From assembly GCF_001463705.1 (NCBI RefSeq), contig NZ_BBWH01000021.1, forward strand, positions 1-64,000: a DNA stretch of 64,000 nt, written 5' to 3'. Each line of letters begins with the position of its first letter. Positions within the stretch are counted from its first letter, which is position 1. The position numbers and the translations under genes are program-made. Source of the DNA: Aureimonas sp. AU12. Its GTDB lineage: Bacteria; Pseudomonadota; Alphaproteobacteria; Rhizobiales; Rhizobiaceae. The notes under the pieces were generated by a model, which searched no databases, had not been told where the DNA came from, and saw only the letters and a program-made list of their open reading frames with translations. Positions 32,316-41,199 of the stretch are shown here, piece by piece.

Positions 32316-32772
32316 CGGCGTTCGCCGGCATCCATCTCCATGGCAACCCGCGCGACGGTGCGGGTTGCCATGCCAAGTCAGTGTCTCGTCCTGCCCTGGC
32401 ACTCGTTGGTCATGTACGTCCGGCAGTCCGCCGCTGGATCTGTTGACGCACCATCCGCCGTTGAAATGCCGTGGTCCGGGTTCCAAGACGTTCGCGCATC
32501 TGTGAAAGTTTCATAGCGTGCGGTGCCGAGTTTTCCCCACCAATGCCGTCGTGGATATCCCCACTCGACAAGGGATTTCACAGGTTTTCGTCAGGCAAAA
32601 CTTTGGCCGCGCTCCGTGAAACTTGACACTCGCAAAGACGTTCAGCATGACCGAATGGCTCTGAGCGGCTGTCGGCGATGATGAATTGCGACGTGCGAAC
32701 GCGAAAATCCATGGGAACGCCCTGCCGAGGGGCGGACATGGATCTGGCGACCAGCGACCGGGATAGGTGGAC
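32316..32772 (+). promoter_or_regulatory. DUF882/mucR intergenic region with hairpin and mucR leader
   Basis: 457 bases without a credible gene. A perfect 12-bp hairpin (ATGGCAACCCGC/GCGGGTTGCCAT, 32340-32351 and 32360-32371) lies 25 bases after the DUF882 stop and may end its transcript, though no T-tract follows. TTGACA at 32623-32628 is a good -35 for mucR; the matching -10 is weak. GTGAAA half-sites occur near 32500 and 32616, with TTTCAC near 32575, and may belong to an autoregulatory region, since mucR/ros genes are known to repress themselves. Confidence 0.4.
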
Positions 32773-33198
32773 ATGGACGGGATCGAACAGATCGACAACA
32801 ACGAGATGATCATGGAACTGACGGCGGAGGTCGTCGCGGCTTATGTCAGCAACAATTCGCTGCCGGTCGTCGATCTCCCGACACTGATCTCGGACGTTTT
32901 CGTGGCGCTCGGTCGTACCAGCGCGGTCCCGACACTGACGCCCGCCGAGAAACCCAAGCCTGCGGTGTCGATCAAGCGCTCGGTCACCGACGACTACATC
33001 GTGTGCCTGGAAGACGGCAAGAAGTTCAAGTCGCTCAAGCGCCACCTCATGACGCATTACGACATGTCGCCGGAGGAATACCGCGAGAAATGGGATCTCC
33101 CGGCAGACTACCCGATGGTGGCGCCGACCTATGCGGCCGCACGCTCGCGCCTCGCCAAGCAGATGGGCCTGGGTTACAAGCGACGCCGCGGACGGTAG
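32773..33198 (+). CDS. mucR: MucR/Ros-family transcriptional regulator
   Basis: 141 residues, typical MucR size. The N-terminal oligomerisation region ([31 protein letters not shown]) is followed by the prokaryotic zinc finger at about 78-100: [41 protein letters not shown], with Cys, Asp, His and His as probable zinc ligands. It ends in a basic tail ([10 protein letters not shown]). MucR is an H-NS-like silencer of exopolysaccharide, motility, cell-cycle and virulence genes in rhizobia and Brucella. ATG 32773 has AGGTGG close upstream; GTG 32767 is in frame. Confidence 0.95.
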   Translation: MDGIEQIDNNEMIMELTAEVVAAYVSNNSLPVVDLPTLISDVFVALGRTSAVPTLTPAEKPKPAVSIKRSVTDDYIVCLEDGKKFKSLKRHLMTHYDMSPEEYREKWDLPADYPMVAPTYAAARSRLAKQMGLGYKRRRGR

Positions 33199-33375
33199 GG
33201 CGCAACCCGATCGCGGCAGGCGGCCGTCGATGGGGCGCTTGAGGCGCCGAGCCTCCGATCTTTCTTCGATGATTCCAGGTCTGTAGGGCGATCCGCTCTG
33301 ACTGTTCAGTCTTTCAGACCCAAACACTTGTTGGCCGCGTCGGCACTCCGAGACGACCTGAATCGATGTAGGTTC

Positions 33376-33407
33376 AAAAGGTCGAGGTGCCGCCGGGCAC
33401 CTCGACC
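33376..33407 (-). terminator. Terminator of the catalase-family operon
   Basis: Perfect 12-bp stem (33380-33391 with 33396-33407, arm GGTCGAGGTGCC), loop of 4, then TTTT on the minus strand. It lies 19 bases downstream of the small membrane protein stop. Confidence 0.88.
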
Positions 33408-33425
33408 CAATTCGACGAGCCGAGA

Positions 33426-33887
33426 TTACCGCCGGCTGGCGAGCTTGGCGGCGGCCGCGGTGATGAGCCCGAACAGGATGTGGTTCATCGCATGCATCCC
33501 GATCGTATCGCGACCGGCCTGCCATTCCGGCTTCTTGACGCCGAGAAGCGGTCCCGCGATCCAATGCATCGCCCCGTAGAAGGAGAGGCCGAACAGGAGG
33601 CCGGACGAGAGAACGTCGGCATCTTCGTCGGTCGAGGCCGCGTAGACGGCGGCTGCGGCGGCCGAGAGTAGGAGGTGACCGCCCTGGATCACCGCCTGCT
33701 CCCTTGGGCCTGGAAGGGCCGTCTCTTCGGCCGCGTCGAAACCGAGGCGGGGCGCGGCTGCCCGTTCGAGTTCGGCGAGTTCCGAGGGCTTGCCACTCTT
33801 GCGTTCACCGGCCACCAGCATCGCGGTCAGGCCGAGTCCCGCGACCAGTCCACCTGCGACGGCGCCGAACAGCCGCGCGTCGCTCAT
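33426..33887 (-). CDS. Small membrane protein, DUF1440/YagU-like
   Basis: 153 residues with about four hydrophobic segments: LFGAVAGGLVAGLGLTAMLVAG, GHLLLSAAAAAVYAAS, SSGLLFGLSFYGAMHWIAGPLLG, and MHAMNHILFGLITAAAAKLA. The layout recalls DUF1440/YagU inner-membrane proteins, but I cannot confirm it. Its ATG overlaps the stop of the catalase-family gene by 4 bases, so the two are translationally coupled and probably work together or are at least co-regulated. A strong terminator follows. Confidence 0.7.
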   Translation of the reverse strand: MSDARLFGAVAGGLVAGLGLTAMLVAGERKSGKPSELAELERAAAPRLGFDAAEETALPGPREQAVIQGGHLLLSAAAAAVYAASTDEDADVLSSGLLFGLSFYGAMHWIAGPLLGVKKPEWQAGRDTIGMHAMNHILFGLITAAAAKLASRR

Positions 33888-34978
33888 GCGCCGGCCTTCG
33901 CCGAGCCGGACGGCTCGTGCATCGGGCAACCGTTGAAGCGCTGGCGGAAATCCGCCGAGTGCTGGTAGGGCGCCTTGCGGGCGCGATTGATGTTGCCGAG
34001 CGGCTGATGGGCGGCGAGGCCCGTCCAGATGCTGAAGCGCATCTCCTCGTCGACCGCCTGCACCTTCGCGGCGGCCCAACTGTCCTGCGGTGCCGCGGTG
34101 ATCGTCGCCACGCGCTGGAAGGGCGCTTCGTCTTCCTTCCACTCGACGGTCGGATCCTCGACGGGCTGCTTGTCGAGGTCGCGGCAGAGCTGGACACGCA
34201 ACTCCCAGACGCCCTCGATCCCCTTCATCTCGGCCTGCACGGTCTCGCGGATCGCGTTCTCACGCCCGCTGGCATCGATCTTCGTTCCCGTCAGCGCGGT
34301 CAGATCCGGTGAGATCGGGGCGACGCTGAACTTGGCGATGTAGTCGCCATAGCGAAACGGCGTGACGCTGTAATAGGTCTCGCCGAGCGGATCGACGTTG
34401 GGCGCACCGCCCATCGACTGGAGCGTCGAGCTTTCGATGCCGACGGCTTCGAGCGCCGTATTGACGCCGCGAAGGACGGTCGACATCACCGTCTTCGTGC
34501 CTTCCAGCTTGTCGGTGGTTTTGGCCAGCATCTTCAGGCTGCCGTGGAAATCCTTGGCGGTCCTGGCCTGGAAGATCGGGCCGTTGACCATGATGAAATC
34601 CTGCGTCGTCCCCTTGGCGCCCGGAAGCCGCTCGCCCTCGACGTCGAGGATCTTCAAGGCCATGCCGCGGGGCAGGGAGATCGCGTCGGGCAGGATGTCG
34701 CCCGCATTGGTCGACAGGCGCAGGAAGACCTTGTGCTCGCCGGGCCCGGCAAAGAGGCCCTGCGCCAGTTCCGGCGGCAGGTTCGGCTCGATGCGCAACG
34801 TCCCCTCCAGAATGCCATGGGCCTTGGCATGCACGGAGCGGACGGCGTGGCCGTAATCCTTGGCCGTCGTCTCGAGGATGGTGTCGAAGGTCTCGTTCAG
34901 GCCTTCGATGGTCGCGGCCTCGTCGGGCTGTATGTCCTCGACGGACGGCGAAAAGCGAACGGGTGCGGACGGCGTCAT
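33884..34978 (-). CDS. Catalase-family (catalase-like haem) protein
   Basis: 364 residues, shorter than a true monofunctional catalase (about 480 or more). It has the catalase-like core: distal His in AVRSVHAKAHGILEGTLRI, FLRLSTNAGD, PRGMALKILDVEGERLPGAKGTTQDFIMVNGPIFQ, YYSVTPFRYGDYIAKFSVAP. The probable proximal tyrosine is in RARKAPYQHSADFR. Such minimal catalase-like proteins may use peroxide or organic peroxide; the activity is not settled. It is the first gene of a two-gene unit with the small membrane protein. No OxyR-type site was identified in the 237 bases upstream. Confidence 0.84.
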   Translation of the reverse strand: MTPSAPVRFSPSVEDIQPDEAATIEGLNETFDTILETTAKDYGHAVRSVHAKAHGILEGTLRIEPNLPPELAQGLFAGPGEHKVFLRLSTNAGDILPDAISLPRGMALKILDVEGERLPGAKGTTQDFIMVNGPIFQARTAKDFHGSLKMLAKTTDKLEGTKTVMSTVLRGVNTALEAVGIESSTLQSMGGAPNVDPLGETYYSVTPFRYGDYIAKFSVAPISPDLTALTGTKIDASGRENAIRETVQAEMKGIEGVWELRVQLCRDLDKQPVEDPTVEWKEDEAPFQRVATITAAPQDSWAAAKVQAVDEEMRFSIWTGLAAHQPLGNINRARKAPYQHSADFRQRFNGCPMHEPSGSAKAGA

Positions 34979-35215
34979 CTCTGGAACCTTTCGATATCTG
35001 AGAAGAAGACGCTGCGCGGTCGTGTCGCGTTCCCATTCCTGTTGCCAATATATTTAGCGCACGAAGTAATTTGCCGCGTGTGTCGGTATGGGCAGGACGG
35101 TTCGCTCGCGGAAGCCGATGACGATTCTGGCCGTATTCTGGTTCTGGTCCGGGCTGGCGGAACGCGGTGATGTGCGGTCCGCCAGCCTGCCCGACAAGGG
35201 TGGCGCCGCCGACGA

Positions 35216-36415
35216 TCAGGCGACGCGGGTCCAGGCGACGAAGGGATCGGGCAGGTTCGTCCAGGCGGCAGGTGTGAACGCCTCGGCCTCGACGAGGCAG
35301 GCATCGAGCCGGGCGCGGATCGCGGCCTCGTCCATCGGGTCGGTGCCGATGAAGACGATCTCCTGGCGCCGATCGCCCCAGACCGGATCGAGAACGGGCT
35401 CCATCAGGCGCCGCCATTCCGGCGTCTGCGGCCATTTCGACCGGGGAACCGAGGCCCACCAGAGCCCACGCTTCTCGGTCTTCACGAGGGATCCGGCCTG
35501 CGCGACCTCGCCGACATGGTCGGGCCGCGTCGCCAGCCAGAAGAAGCCCTTGGCGCGGATGACGCCCGGCCAGGCCTCGCCGACGAAGGCCTGGAAAAGC
35601 AGGGGGTCGAACGGGCGCCGCGCGCGATAGACGAAGGAGCGGATGCCGTATTCCTCGGTTTCGGGAACATGGTCGGCAAAGCCGTTGAGCTCGCGATACC
35701 AGAGCGGATGCTCGTGCGCCCGCTCGAAGTCGAAGAGCCCGGTGCCGAGAACCTCGTTCAGCGGCACCACGCCGAAATCGGTCTCGACGATGCGTGCGTC
35801 GAGATTGAGCGCGCGGATGATCTTGAGGGCGGCGTCGCGCTGTCCGGGGCTGGCGCTCGAGACCTTGTTCAGGACGATGACGTCGGCGAACTCGATCTGC
35901 TCGACAAGGAGATCGACGAGCGTGCGCTCATCGCCCTCGCCGGCGGTCTCGCCGCGCTCGCGTAGAAACGCGCCTGACGCGTAGTCCTTGAGCAGGTTGG
36001 CGGTGTCGACCACCGTCACCATCGTGTCGAGCCGCGCAATGTCGGAAAGGCTGACGCCCGCCTCGTCGCGAAACTCGAACGTCGCGGCGATGGGCAACGG
36101 CTCGGAGATCCCGGTGGACTCGATCAGAAGATGGTCGAAGCGACCCTCCGACGCCAGCTTGCGGACCTCGGCCAGGAGATCGTCGCGCAGCGTGCAGCAG
36201 ATGCAGCCGTTCGTCATCTCCACCAGTCGCTCATGGGTGCGCGACAGGTCGGCCCCGCCGTCGCGAACGAGGGCAGCGTCGATGTTGACCTCGCTCATGT
36301 CGTTGACGATCACCGCGACGCGCAGGCCCTCGCGATTGGCGAGCACATGGTTCAGCAGGGTCGTCTTGCCGGCGCCCAGGAAGCCGGACAGGACGGTAAC
36401 GGGCAGGCGGTTCAT
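35216..36415 (-). CDS. COG0523 GTPase, zinc metallochaperone (ZigA/ZinU type)
   Basis: 399 residues. A G3E-family P-loop GTPase domain at about 1-200 ([17 protein letters not shown] Walker A, metal-binding GCICC of the CxCC type, ESTGISEP) is followed by the CobW C-terminal domain, about 260-385 ([26 protein letters not shown]). The guanine-specificity motif reads NKVS rather than NKxD. It would move zinc into client enzymes during zinc shortage; this assignment rests mainly on the Zur-like palindrome 25 bases before its ATG. The start [11 protein letters not shown] is chosen with GGAG 8 bases upstream. Confidence 0.88.
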   Translation of the reverse strand: MNRLPVTVLSGFLGAGKTTLLNHVLANREGLRVAVIVNDMSEVNIDAALVRDGGADLSRTHERLVEMTNGCICCTLRDDLLAEVRKLASEGRFDHLLIESTGISEPLPIAATFEFRDEAGVSLSDIARLDTMVTVVDTANLLKDYASGAFLRERGETAGEGDERTLVDLLVEQIEFADVIVLNKVSSASPGQRDAALKIIRALNLDARIVETDFGVVPLNEVLGTGLFDFERAHEHPLWYRELNGFADHVPETEEYGIRSFVYRARRPFDPLLFQAFVGEAWPGVIRAKGFFWLATRPDHVGEVAQAGSLVKTEKRGLWWASVPRSKWPQTPEWRRLMEPVLDPVWGDRRQEIVFIGTDPMDEAAIRARLDACLVEAEAFTPAAWTNLPDPFVAWTRVA

Positions 36416-36439
36416 AGCAATCTCCATCAAGCAATACCA

Positions 36440-36463
36440 TTTCTGTTATGATATAACATTACA
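36440..36463 (-). promoter_or_regulatory. Zur-type operator before the zinc metallochaperone
   Basis: The AT-rich palindrome TGTTATGATATAACA (36445-36459, one mismatch) is flanked so that the minus strand reads GTAATGTTATA..CATAAC, very close to the alphaproteobacterial Zur box. It lies 25-48 bases before the start of a COG0523 gene, where Zur repression when zinc is ample would fit. Confidence 0.7.
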
Positions 36464-36545
36464 TGCTGCAAGCCGGCTCCCCACTTTGGCCTCGCCGACC
36501 GGACCTCGATCGCACGCGCCCCGACGCGCGATCGAGGTCCGCGCT

Positions 36546-38168
36546 TCACGGCCGAAGGTCGATCTCGCCTTCGATCCTCTCCAGCACGAAGTCGTCGACG
36601 AGCACGTCGATGCGGACCGCCCAGCGACCGGGGACGGGCAGCGAGAGATCGGCTTGCCAAGTGCCGTCGCCGGGCTTTTCCGCAGCGCGCCTTATCGGCT
36701 CGATGCCAGCTAGCGGGTTCGAGAAGACGAAGGTGACTTGCCGGGGATCCACGGGGCCGTAGTCGATCGTCATCAGCGAGACGTTTGCGACCACCGGACC
36801 GGTATGGCCGGGCGTCACCGTGAGGTCTGCCATCACGCGGGCCGACATGGCGTGGACGCTCGCCGGCTGCGCGGCGGCGATCACGATCGCCCGCGGCGGC
36901 GGCGTGAAGCGCCAGAGCGCGACGGTGCCGAGGACGAGAACGGCCACGACGATCTCGGCGGCGAGCGAGCGGACGAGGCGACGGCGGGCGATCGCCTCGC
37001 CTTGTAGAGTGGGGCCTGTCCATCGCCAGCGGTTGGCACCGGCCAGGGCGAAGAGAACGCCCAGCAGCGCCAGCTTGACGAGGAGAACGCGGCCGTAGGC
37101 GGTTTCCCAGAGCGCGGCGGGCGTGCCGATCTGGATAATGGCGAGGATGAGGCCGGAGGCGAAGAGCGCCGCGACGACCCACGGGATGAGCGACGAAAAG
37201 CGGCGGAGGCTTGCCGAGGCCGACGGTCCGTTGCCCCGAAGCGCGAGGCAGAGGGGCACGAGGGCGCCGATCCAGGCGGCGACGGCGAGCGCATGAACGA
37301 AGACCGCCGGGCGCGTCAGCCATTGCGGCGACGCGCTGCCGGCATGGCCGCTGGCCGCCAGCGCCCATCCGATGGCGAGAAGGGCGAGGGCCGTGACGGC
37401 CCGCCGCGCCGCCTGCCTCCGCAGCGCCAGGGCGAGGAGGGCGAGGAGGAAGGCCGTCGCGCTGAAGGCCACCGTCCGCCCGAAGCTGGTGCTTGCGCCG
37501 GCCTGCCAGACCGCGGGTTGGCCAAGCGCACCGAGCGAGGCTCCCAGCGCGTCCAGACCCTGCGCCCCGATCGCGAGCGGCGCGGCGGCGAGGCCAAGGA
37601 GCAGAGCGCTGCGCACGATGTTTCGTGCCCCGCCGCCGAGACGCCGGATGCAGGCGTCGCTCGCGAGGCCGCCGACGCCGAAGACGAGGCCGAGATAGAG
37701 CATCAGCTTCGTCGTCCAGACGAAGGCCCTGATGGGCCGGTCAACCTCGGCGACGACGGGCGCACCGCCGGTGCTCGCGGCACCGATCGAGAAGACCACC
37801 GACCCGCCGACGGGATGTCCGTCCTTGGAGACGACGCGCCAGCTGAGGACATGCGTGCCGTCCGTCAGTCCGGCGGGCGCGGGGATCGCCAGCGCGCCGT
37901 CCCGCAGTTCGGCACCGCCCAGCACCGTCACGGTCCCGTCGGGCGCGACGAGGCGCAGCGTCAGCGGCGATACGGCCTCGCTGAAACGCAGATCGAAGCG
38001 CGCCGGTGCCATCGCCAGCACTGCGCCGTCGCTCGGTTGCGAGGCGACCAGCGCGGCATGGGCCGATGCCCGCGAGGCGGTGCCGACGACACCGGTCGAG
38101 ACGACGGCGAGGACGATGGCGAGGATCGCCAGGGCTCGAAGGCCTGCGGACGGGATCGTTCGGGTCAT
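36546..38168 (-). CDS. CopC-CopD fusion, copper resistance/import protein
   Basis: 540 residues. A signal peptide is followed by a CopC domain whose mature N-terminus starts near HAALVASQPSDGAVL. The second copper-site motif is DGHPVGGSVVFSI. Then comes the CopD membrane domain with about eight helices (from FVWTTKLMLYLGLVFGVGG to AEIVVAVLVLGTVALW), carrying conserved histidines (SGHAGS, FVHALAVAAWIGALVP), and a C-terminal beta-rich YtkA-like part (ARVMADLTVTPGHTGPVVANVSL). It binds Cu(II) in the periplasm and probably moves it into the cytoplasm. GGAAGG precedes ATG 38168. Last gene of the five-gene copper cluster. Confidence 0.92.
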   Translation of the reverse strand: MTRTIPSAGLRALAILAIVLAVVSTGVVGTASRASAHAALVASQPSDGAVLAMAPARFDLRFSEAVSPLTLRLVAPDGTVTVLGGAELRDGALAIPAPAGLTDGTHVLSWRVVSKDGHPVGGSVVFSIGAASTGGAPVVAEVDRPIRAFVWTTKLMLYLGLVFGVGGLASDACIRRLGGGARNIVRSALLLGLAAAPLAIGAQGLDALGASLGALGQPAVWQAGASTSFGRTVAFSATAFLLALLALALRRQAARRAVTALALLAIGWALAASGHAGSASPQWLTRPAVFVHALAVAAWIGALVPLCLALRGNGPSASASLRRFSSLIPWVVAALFASGLILAIIQIGTPAALWETAYGRVLLVKLALLGVLFALAGANRWRWTGPTLQGEAIARRRLVRSLAAEIVVAVLVLGTVALWRFTPPPRAIVIAAAQPASVHAMSARVMADLTVTPGHTGPVVANVSLMTIDYGPVDPRQVTFVFSNPLAGIEPIRRAAEKPGDGTWQADLSLPVPGRWAVRIDVLVDDFVLERIEGEIDLRP

Positions 38169-38238
38169 GGTGCGTGCCTTCCACGTGTCGGAGGAACGGG
38201 CGCGGCGCGGGTCAAGCCGTGTGGCGCCCGACATCGCG

Positions 38239-38760
38239 TCAGCCCTCGGGAAGGAGCTTCAGTCCCGGAGCGGGCATCTCGTAATCGTCGGCCACCTTGC
38301 CCGTCGCCGGGATCTCGATCCAGCGTTCGGCCTTGCCCTCCGGGCATTCCTGCACGACCGGGAAGTAGAGCACCTGCGTGGTCGGCAGGTCCGCGGTCAG
38401 GTACACGCGCATCACGAACTCGTCGTAGAAGTCGTCGGGCAGGCTGCCGCCGCTCCAGACGACCTCCGTCACGCCCTCCGTCGTCGGGGTGCCGTAATAG
38501 TCGTAGGCTTTGGCGTAGGCGCCCTTGACGGTTTTCAGCTCCCAGCCGGCCTTCGGCATCGGCTTGGCCGAGATCACGCCTTCGGGAATCCGCACGCGGA
38601 TCGTCGTGGTGGGGGCGCCCTCGCAGCCATGGCCGACGCGGAACACCGCCTTGTAGGCGCTGCCGACCTTGGCCTCCTGCGTTTCCAGCGTGACATGCGC
38701 GAAGGCGGTGCCGAGGGTCGCCGCCAGGATGGCGGCCGTGGCCGCGATGAGGGTTTTCAT
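38239..38760 (-). CDS. YcnI-family (DUF1775) copper-binding protein
   Basis: 173 residues. The signal peptide MKTLIAATAAILAATLGTAFA is cut before HVTLE, leaving an N-terminal histidine as in YcnI and CopC copper sites. The domain contains FRVGHGCEGAPTTTIRVRIPEGV, KAGWELKTV (conserved Trp), VVWSGGSLPDDFYDEF and FPVVQEC. YcnI is thought to be a periplasmic copper chaperone working with YcnJ, a CopC-CopD fusion, and that partner is the next gene here. Confidence 0.92.
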   Translation of the reverse strand: MKTLIAATAAILAATLGTAFAHVTLETQEAKVGSAYKAVFRVGHGCEGAPTTTIRVRIPEGVISAKPMPKAGWELKTVKGAYAKAYDYYGTPTTEGVTEVVWSGGSLPDDFYDEFVMRVYLTADLPTTQVLYFPVVQECPEGKAERWIEIPATGKVADDYEMPAPGLKLLPEG

Positions 38761-38817
38761 GGGGATTTCCTTGGGGTGAACAGCAAGTGGGGGAGGGGTG
38801 CGAGCTGCGGGGAAGCG

Positions 38818-40188
38818 TCAGGCAAGGCGCGGCCGCCGGAGGCGGGTCATCGTCCAGTCGAGTGCCAGCATCACGAGAAGCGAGGCGCCGACGAGCGGGA
38901 AGACGATGCCGCCGACCACGAGGATCGCGAGGAGCCCGCGGAATACACGGGCATCGCGGGGCATCGGTGGGGTGCCCATCGAGCCCTTCGGGCGCCGTTT
39001 CCACCACATGACCCCCGCCGACATCGACAGGAGCACCATGCCGGCGCAGGCGGCGAGGAGGACGAGCTGGTTGGCGAGGCCGAACTGCTGGCCGAGATGG
39101 ACGTTGATGCCCCATTCCAGCCAGCGCCCGAGCGGCCCGTAATCGGCATAGGACATGTCGACGAGCGATTGGCCCGTGTACTGGTCGAGATGGACGACGC
39201 GCTGGGCGGCGACATCGTCGGGATAGGCGGACCCCGTGAAGACCCCGTCCGGCGTGGACGGGATGTTGACGGCATAGCCGCGATGCAGCCCGAGTTGGTC
39301 GAAGGTCGCGACGGCGCGATCGAGGCCGATCGATGAGGCGCCCGATCCTGCGGCGGGCGACAGCGGCACTTGCGCCTGTTCAAGCGACCAGGTGGTAGGC
39401 GCGACGTGGTCGAGGTGTTCGTCCGACATCGGAACGGCGATGCGCAGCGCGGTGGGGTAGCCGAAGTTGTTGCCGTTCGCCCATGCGTTCACCTGCCCGC
39501 CCCAGACGTTCGACCAGGGCATGCCGGTGATCGCCAGGAAGACGATGAAGCCGCCGACGAAGAGCCCCGTCACGGCGTGCAGGTCGCGCCAGAAGACCCG
39601 CTTGGGCGGCGTGCCGCGCACGGAGACGACGCCGCCCTTCTGTCCGCGCGGCCACCAGAGATAGATCCCGGTGCCCACCAGCAGGATCGCCCAGCCGGCG
39701 GCGATCTCGATGAGACCGCGCGCCACTGGACCGAAATACTTGAGGCTGTGCAGAGTGCGCACCGTTCCCATCACCGTCCCCTTGTCCGGCAGCGAACCGA
39801 GGACGCGGCCGTCATAGGGATTCACGTAGACGGCGAGGCGCTCGCCGCCCTCCGCCGCCACGGTGATCTCGCTCGACGCCCCGGCGTCGGCGGGATCGGT
39901 GTACTTCACCGCCGTTCCCGGATGGACGGCGAGCGCCGCGGCCACCTGCGCGGAGAGCGCGACGCGCTGAACGCCCTCCTGAACCTCGACCCGCTTCACG
40001 TCGGCATGGACGAACGCGTCGATCTCGTCGCGGAAGAGGTAGAGCGCGCCCGTCACCGCCAGCGTGACGAGGAAGGGCAGGACGAAGAGCCCGGCATAGA
40101 AATGCCAGCGCCAGACGGCGCGGTAGAGATCGGCGGCGGCGGGAGAGCGCGTTGCGGCTCCCGCACGGTCGAGAGTGGTGTCGGACAT
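38818..40188 (-). CDS. PepSY-TM (PiuB-like) membrane protein
   Basis: 456 residues with four main membrane helices: HFYAGLFVLPFLVTLAVTGALYLF, GLIEIAAGWAILLVGTGIYLW, DLHAVTGLFVGGFIVFLAITGM and LVLLAACAGMVLLSMSAGVMWW, plus a hydrophobic C-terminal segment. PepSY domains lie between them (AVKYTDPADAGASSEITV...VYVNPYDGRVLGSL and YPDDVAAQRVVHLDQYTGQSLVDM). Conserved histidines at helix ends (WRWHFYAG, LHSLKYFG, RDLHAVTG, INVHLGQQ) suggest haem or metal binding and transmembrane electron transfer, as proposed for COG3182 proteins. Placement in the copper cluster suggests a copper- or iron-reductase role, by inference only. Confidence 0.85.
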   Translation of the reverse strand: MSDTTLDRAGAATRSPAAADLYRAVWRWHFYAGLFVLPFLVTLAVTGALYLFRDEIDAFVHADVKRVEVQEGVQRVALSAQVAAALAVHPGTAVKYTDPADAGASSEITVAAEGGERLAVYVNPYDGRVLGSLPDKGTVMGTVRTLHSLKYFGPVARGLIEIAAGWAILLVGTGIYLWWPRGQKGGVVSVRGTPPKRVFWRDLHAVTGLFVGGFIVFLAITGMPWSNVWGGQVNAWANGNNFGYPTALRIAVPMSDEHLDHVAPTTWSLEQAQVPLSPAAGSGASSIGLDRAVATFDQLGLHRGYAVNIPSTPDGVFTGSAYPDDVAAQRVVHLDQYTGQSLVDMSYADYGPLGRWLEWGINVHLGQQFGLANQLVLLAACAGMVLLSMSAGVMWWKRRPKGSMGTPPMPRDARVFRGLLAILVVGGIVFPLVGASLLVMLALDWTMTRLRRPRLA

Positions 40189-40551
40189 CGGACATCCTCG
40201 CGGTCGGAAAAAACGGGGTCGACGACCGTTCGCTTCGGCCGGCGGTGCGGTTCATGTGGGGGAGCGCCCGACCGGCGCGGGCGCCGAACGGACGAGGCGC
40301 CGCTGCGTGCCGGCACAGGGTCGGACGCCCCGCGCCTCGACCGGCGCGGCCGGCAAGGACGAAGGCATCGACGATCCATCCAAGGTGAGATGGACACCGA
40401 CATGACATGCGCCGGCATCTCCGCCGGTTGCCGCGCGATGTCGGATCCTGCCTCGGGGCGACGGTCTGGGGCCAAGCGCGGCTCGCCGAGCACTCAGCCG
40501 AGGTGGTCGCGTCCGGCAAACGGCCCCGTGGCTGTCCGGGGCGGGTTTCGC
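40189..40551. other. Gene-free gap inside the copper cluster
   Basis: 363 bases between the PepSY-TM and PCuAC genes. Open frames here have no ribosome site or recognisable protein, and no clear promoter, terminator or repeat was found. The PepSY-TM gene could have its own promoter in this stretch. Confidence 0.5.
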
Positions 40552-41100
40552 CTACCGGGTCTGGCCGGCAGCGTTCTCGCCCATCGCGTCATGCGAGGGA
40601 GCCTTGGCGCCCATCGAGTCGACCTCGAGCTGCACCGTCACCGCGCCGGCCTTCTCGAAGGTCAGCGTCAGCGGAACCGTCTCGCCCTGAACGAGCGGCC
40701 GGGTGAGGCCCATCAGCATGAGATGATAGCCGCCGGGCGCCAGCGCGACGCTGCCGCCGGCGGGGACCTCGAGGCCACCCACCACGGGCTTCATCGTCAT
40801 GATGCCGCCCTCGACGGCCATCAGGTGAACCTCGACGCGCGGCGCGACGGGCGAACTCAGCGCGATGAGCCGGTCCGGCGTCGAACTCGTGTTGGTCAGC
40901 CCGAAATAGCCCGCGCCCGTCTTGGCGCCGGGGGGCGTCGCGCGGCTCCAGGGATGCTCGACCTCGATTGCGCCGACCTTGAATTCATGGGCGATCGCGA
41001 GCGCCGGCGAGAGGGCGGCGAAGAGGCCGAAAAGCGCGGCGAACCCGGTCGCGCGGCGCACGGCGACAGCGTGCGCAAGGGCGCGAAGGACGATGGACAT
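40552..41100 (-). CDS. PCu(A)C-type periplasmic copper chaperone
   Basis: 182 residues. A signal peptide (ends SPALAIA) is followed by HEFKVGAIEVEHPWSRATPPGAKTGAGYFGLTN, the usual PCuAC opening. The copper(I) site appears as H-x10-M (HLMAVEGGIMTM) and, about 22 residues later, HLM in GGYHLMLMGL. The C-terminal tail is His/Met-bearing (DSMGAKAPSHDAMGE). These proteins load copper into cytochrome c oxidase or hold it in the periplasm. GAGAGG lies 5-6 bases before ATG 41100. Second gene of the copper cluster. Confidence 0.93.
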   Translation of the reverse strand: MSIVLRALAHAVAVRRATGFAALFGLFAALSPALAIAHEFKVGAIEVEHPWSRATPPGAKTGAGYFGLTNTSSTPDRLIALSSPVAPRVEVHLMAVEGGIMTMKPVVGGLEVPAGGSVALAPGGYHLMLMGLTRPLVQGETVPLTLTFEKAGAVTVQLEVDSMGAKAPSHDAMGENAAGQTR

Positions 41101-41199
41101 GAATGAACCTCTCGGGGCGCGCGCCGGGCATGATGGGGCGGCGGCCGGATCTTGAGCGAAGCGATCCCGGTGCGCAGGCAGCGGGACACGAAGCACGGA

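Noticed and set aside
40189-40551. Possible small gene between PepSY-TM and PCuAC
   Set aside because: Open frames on both strands lack ribosome sites and read as Arg/Pro-rich shadow sequence.
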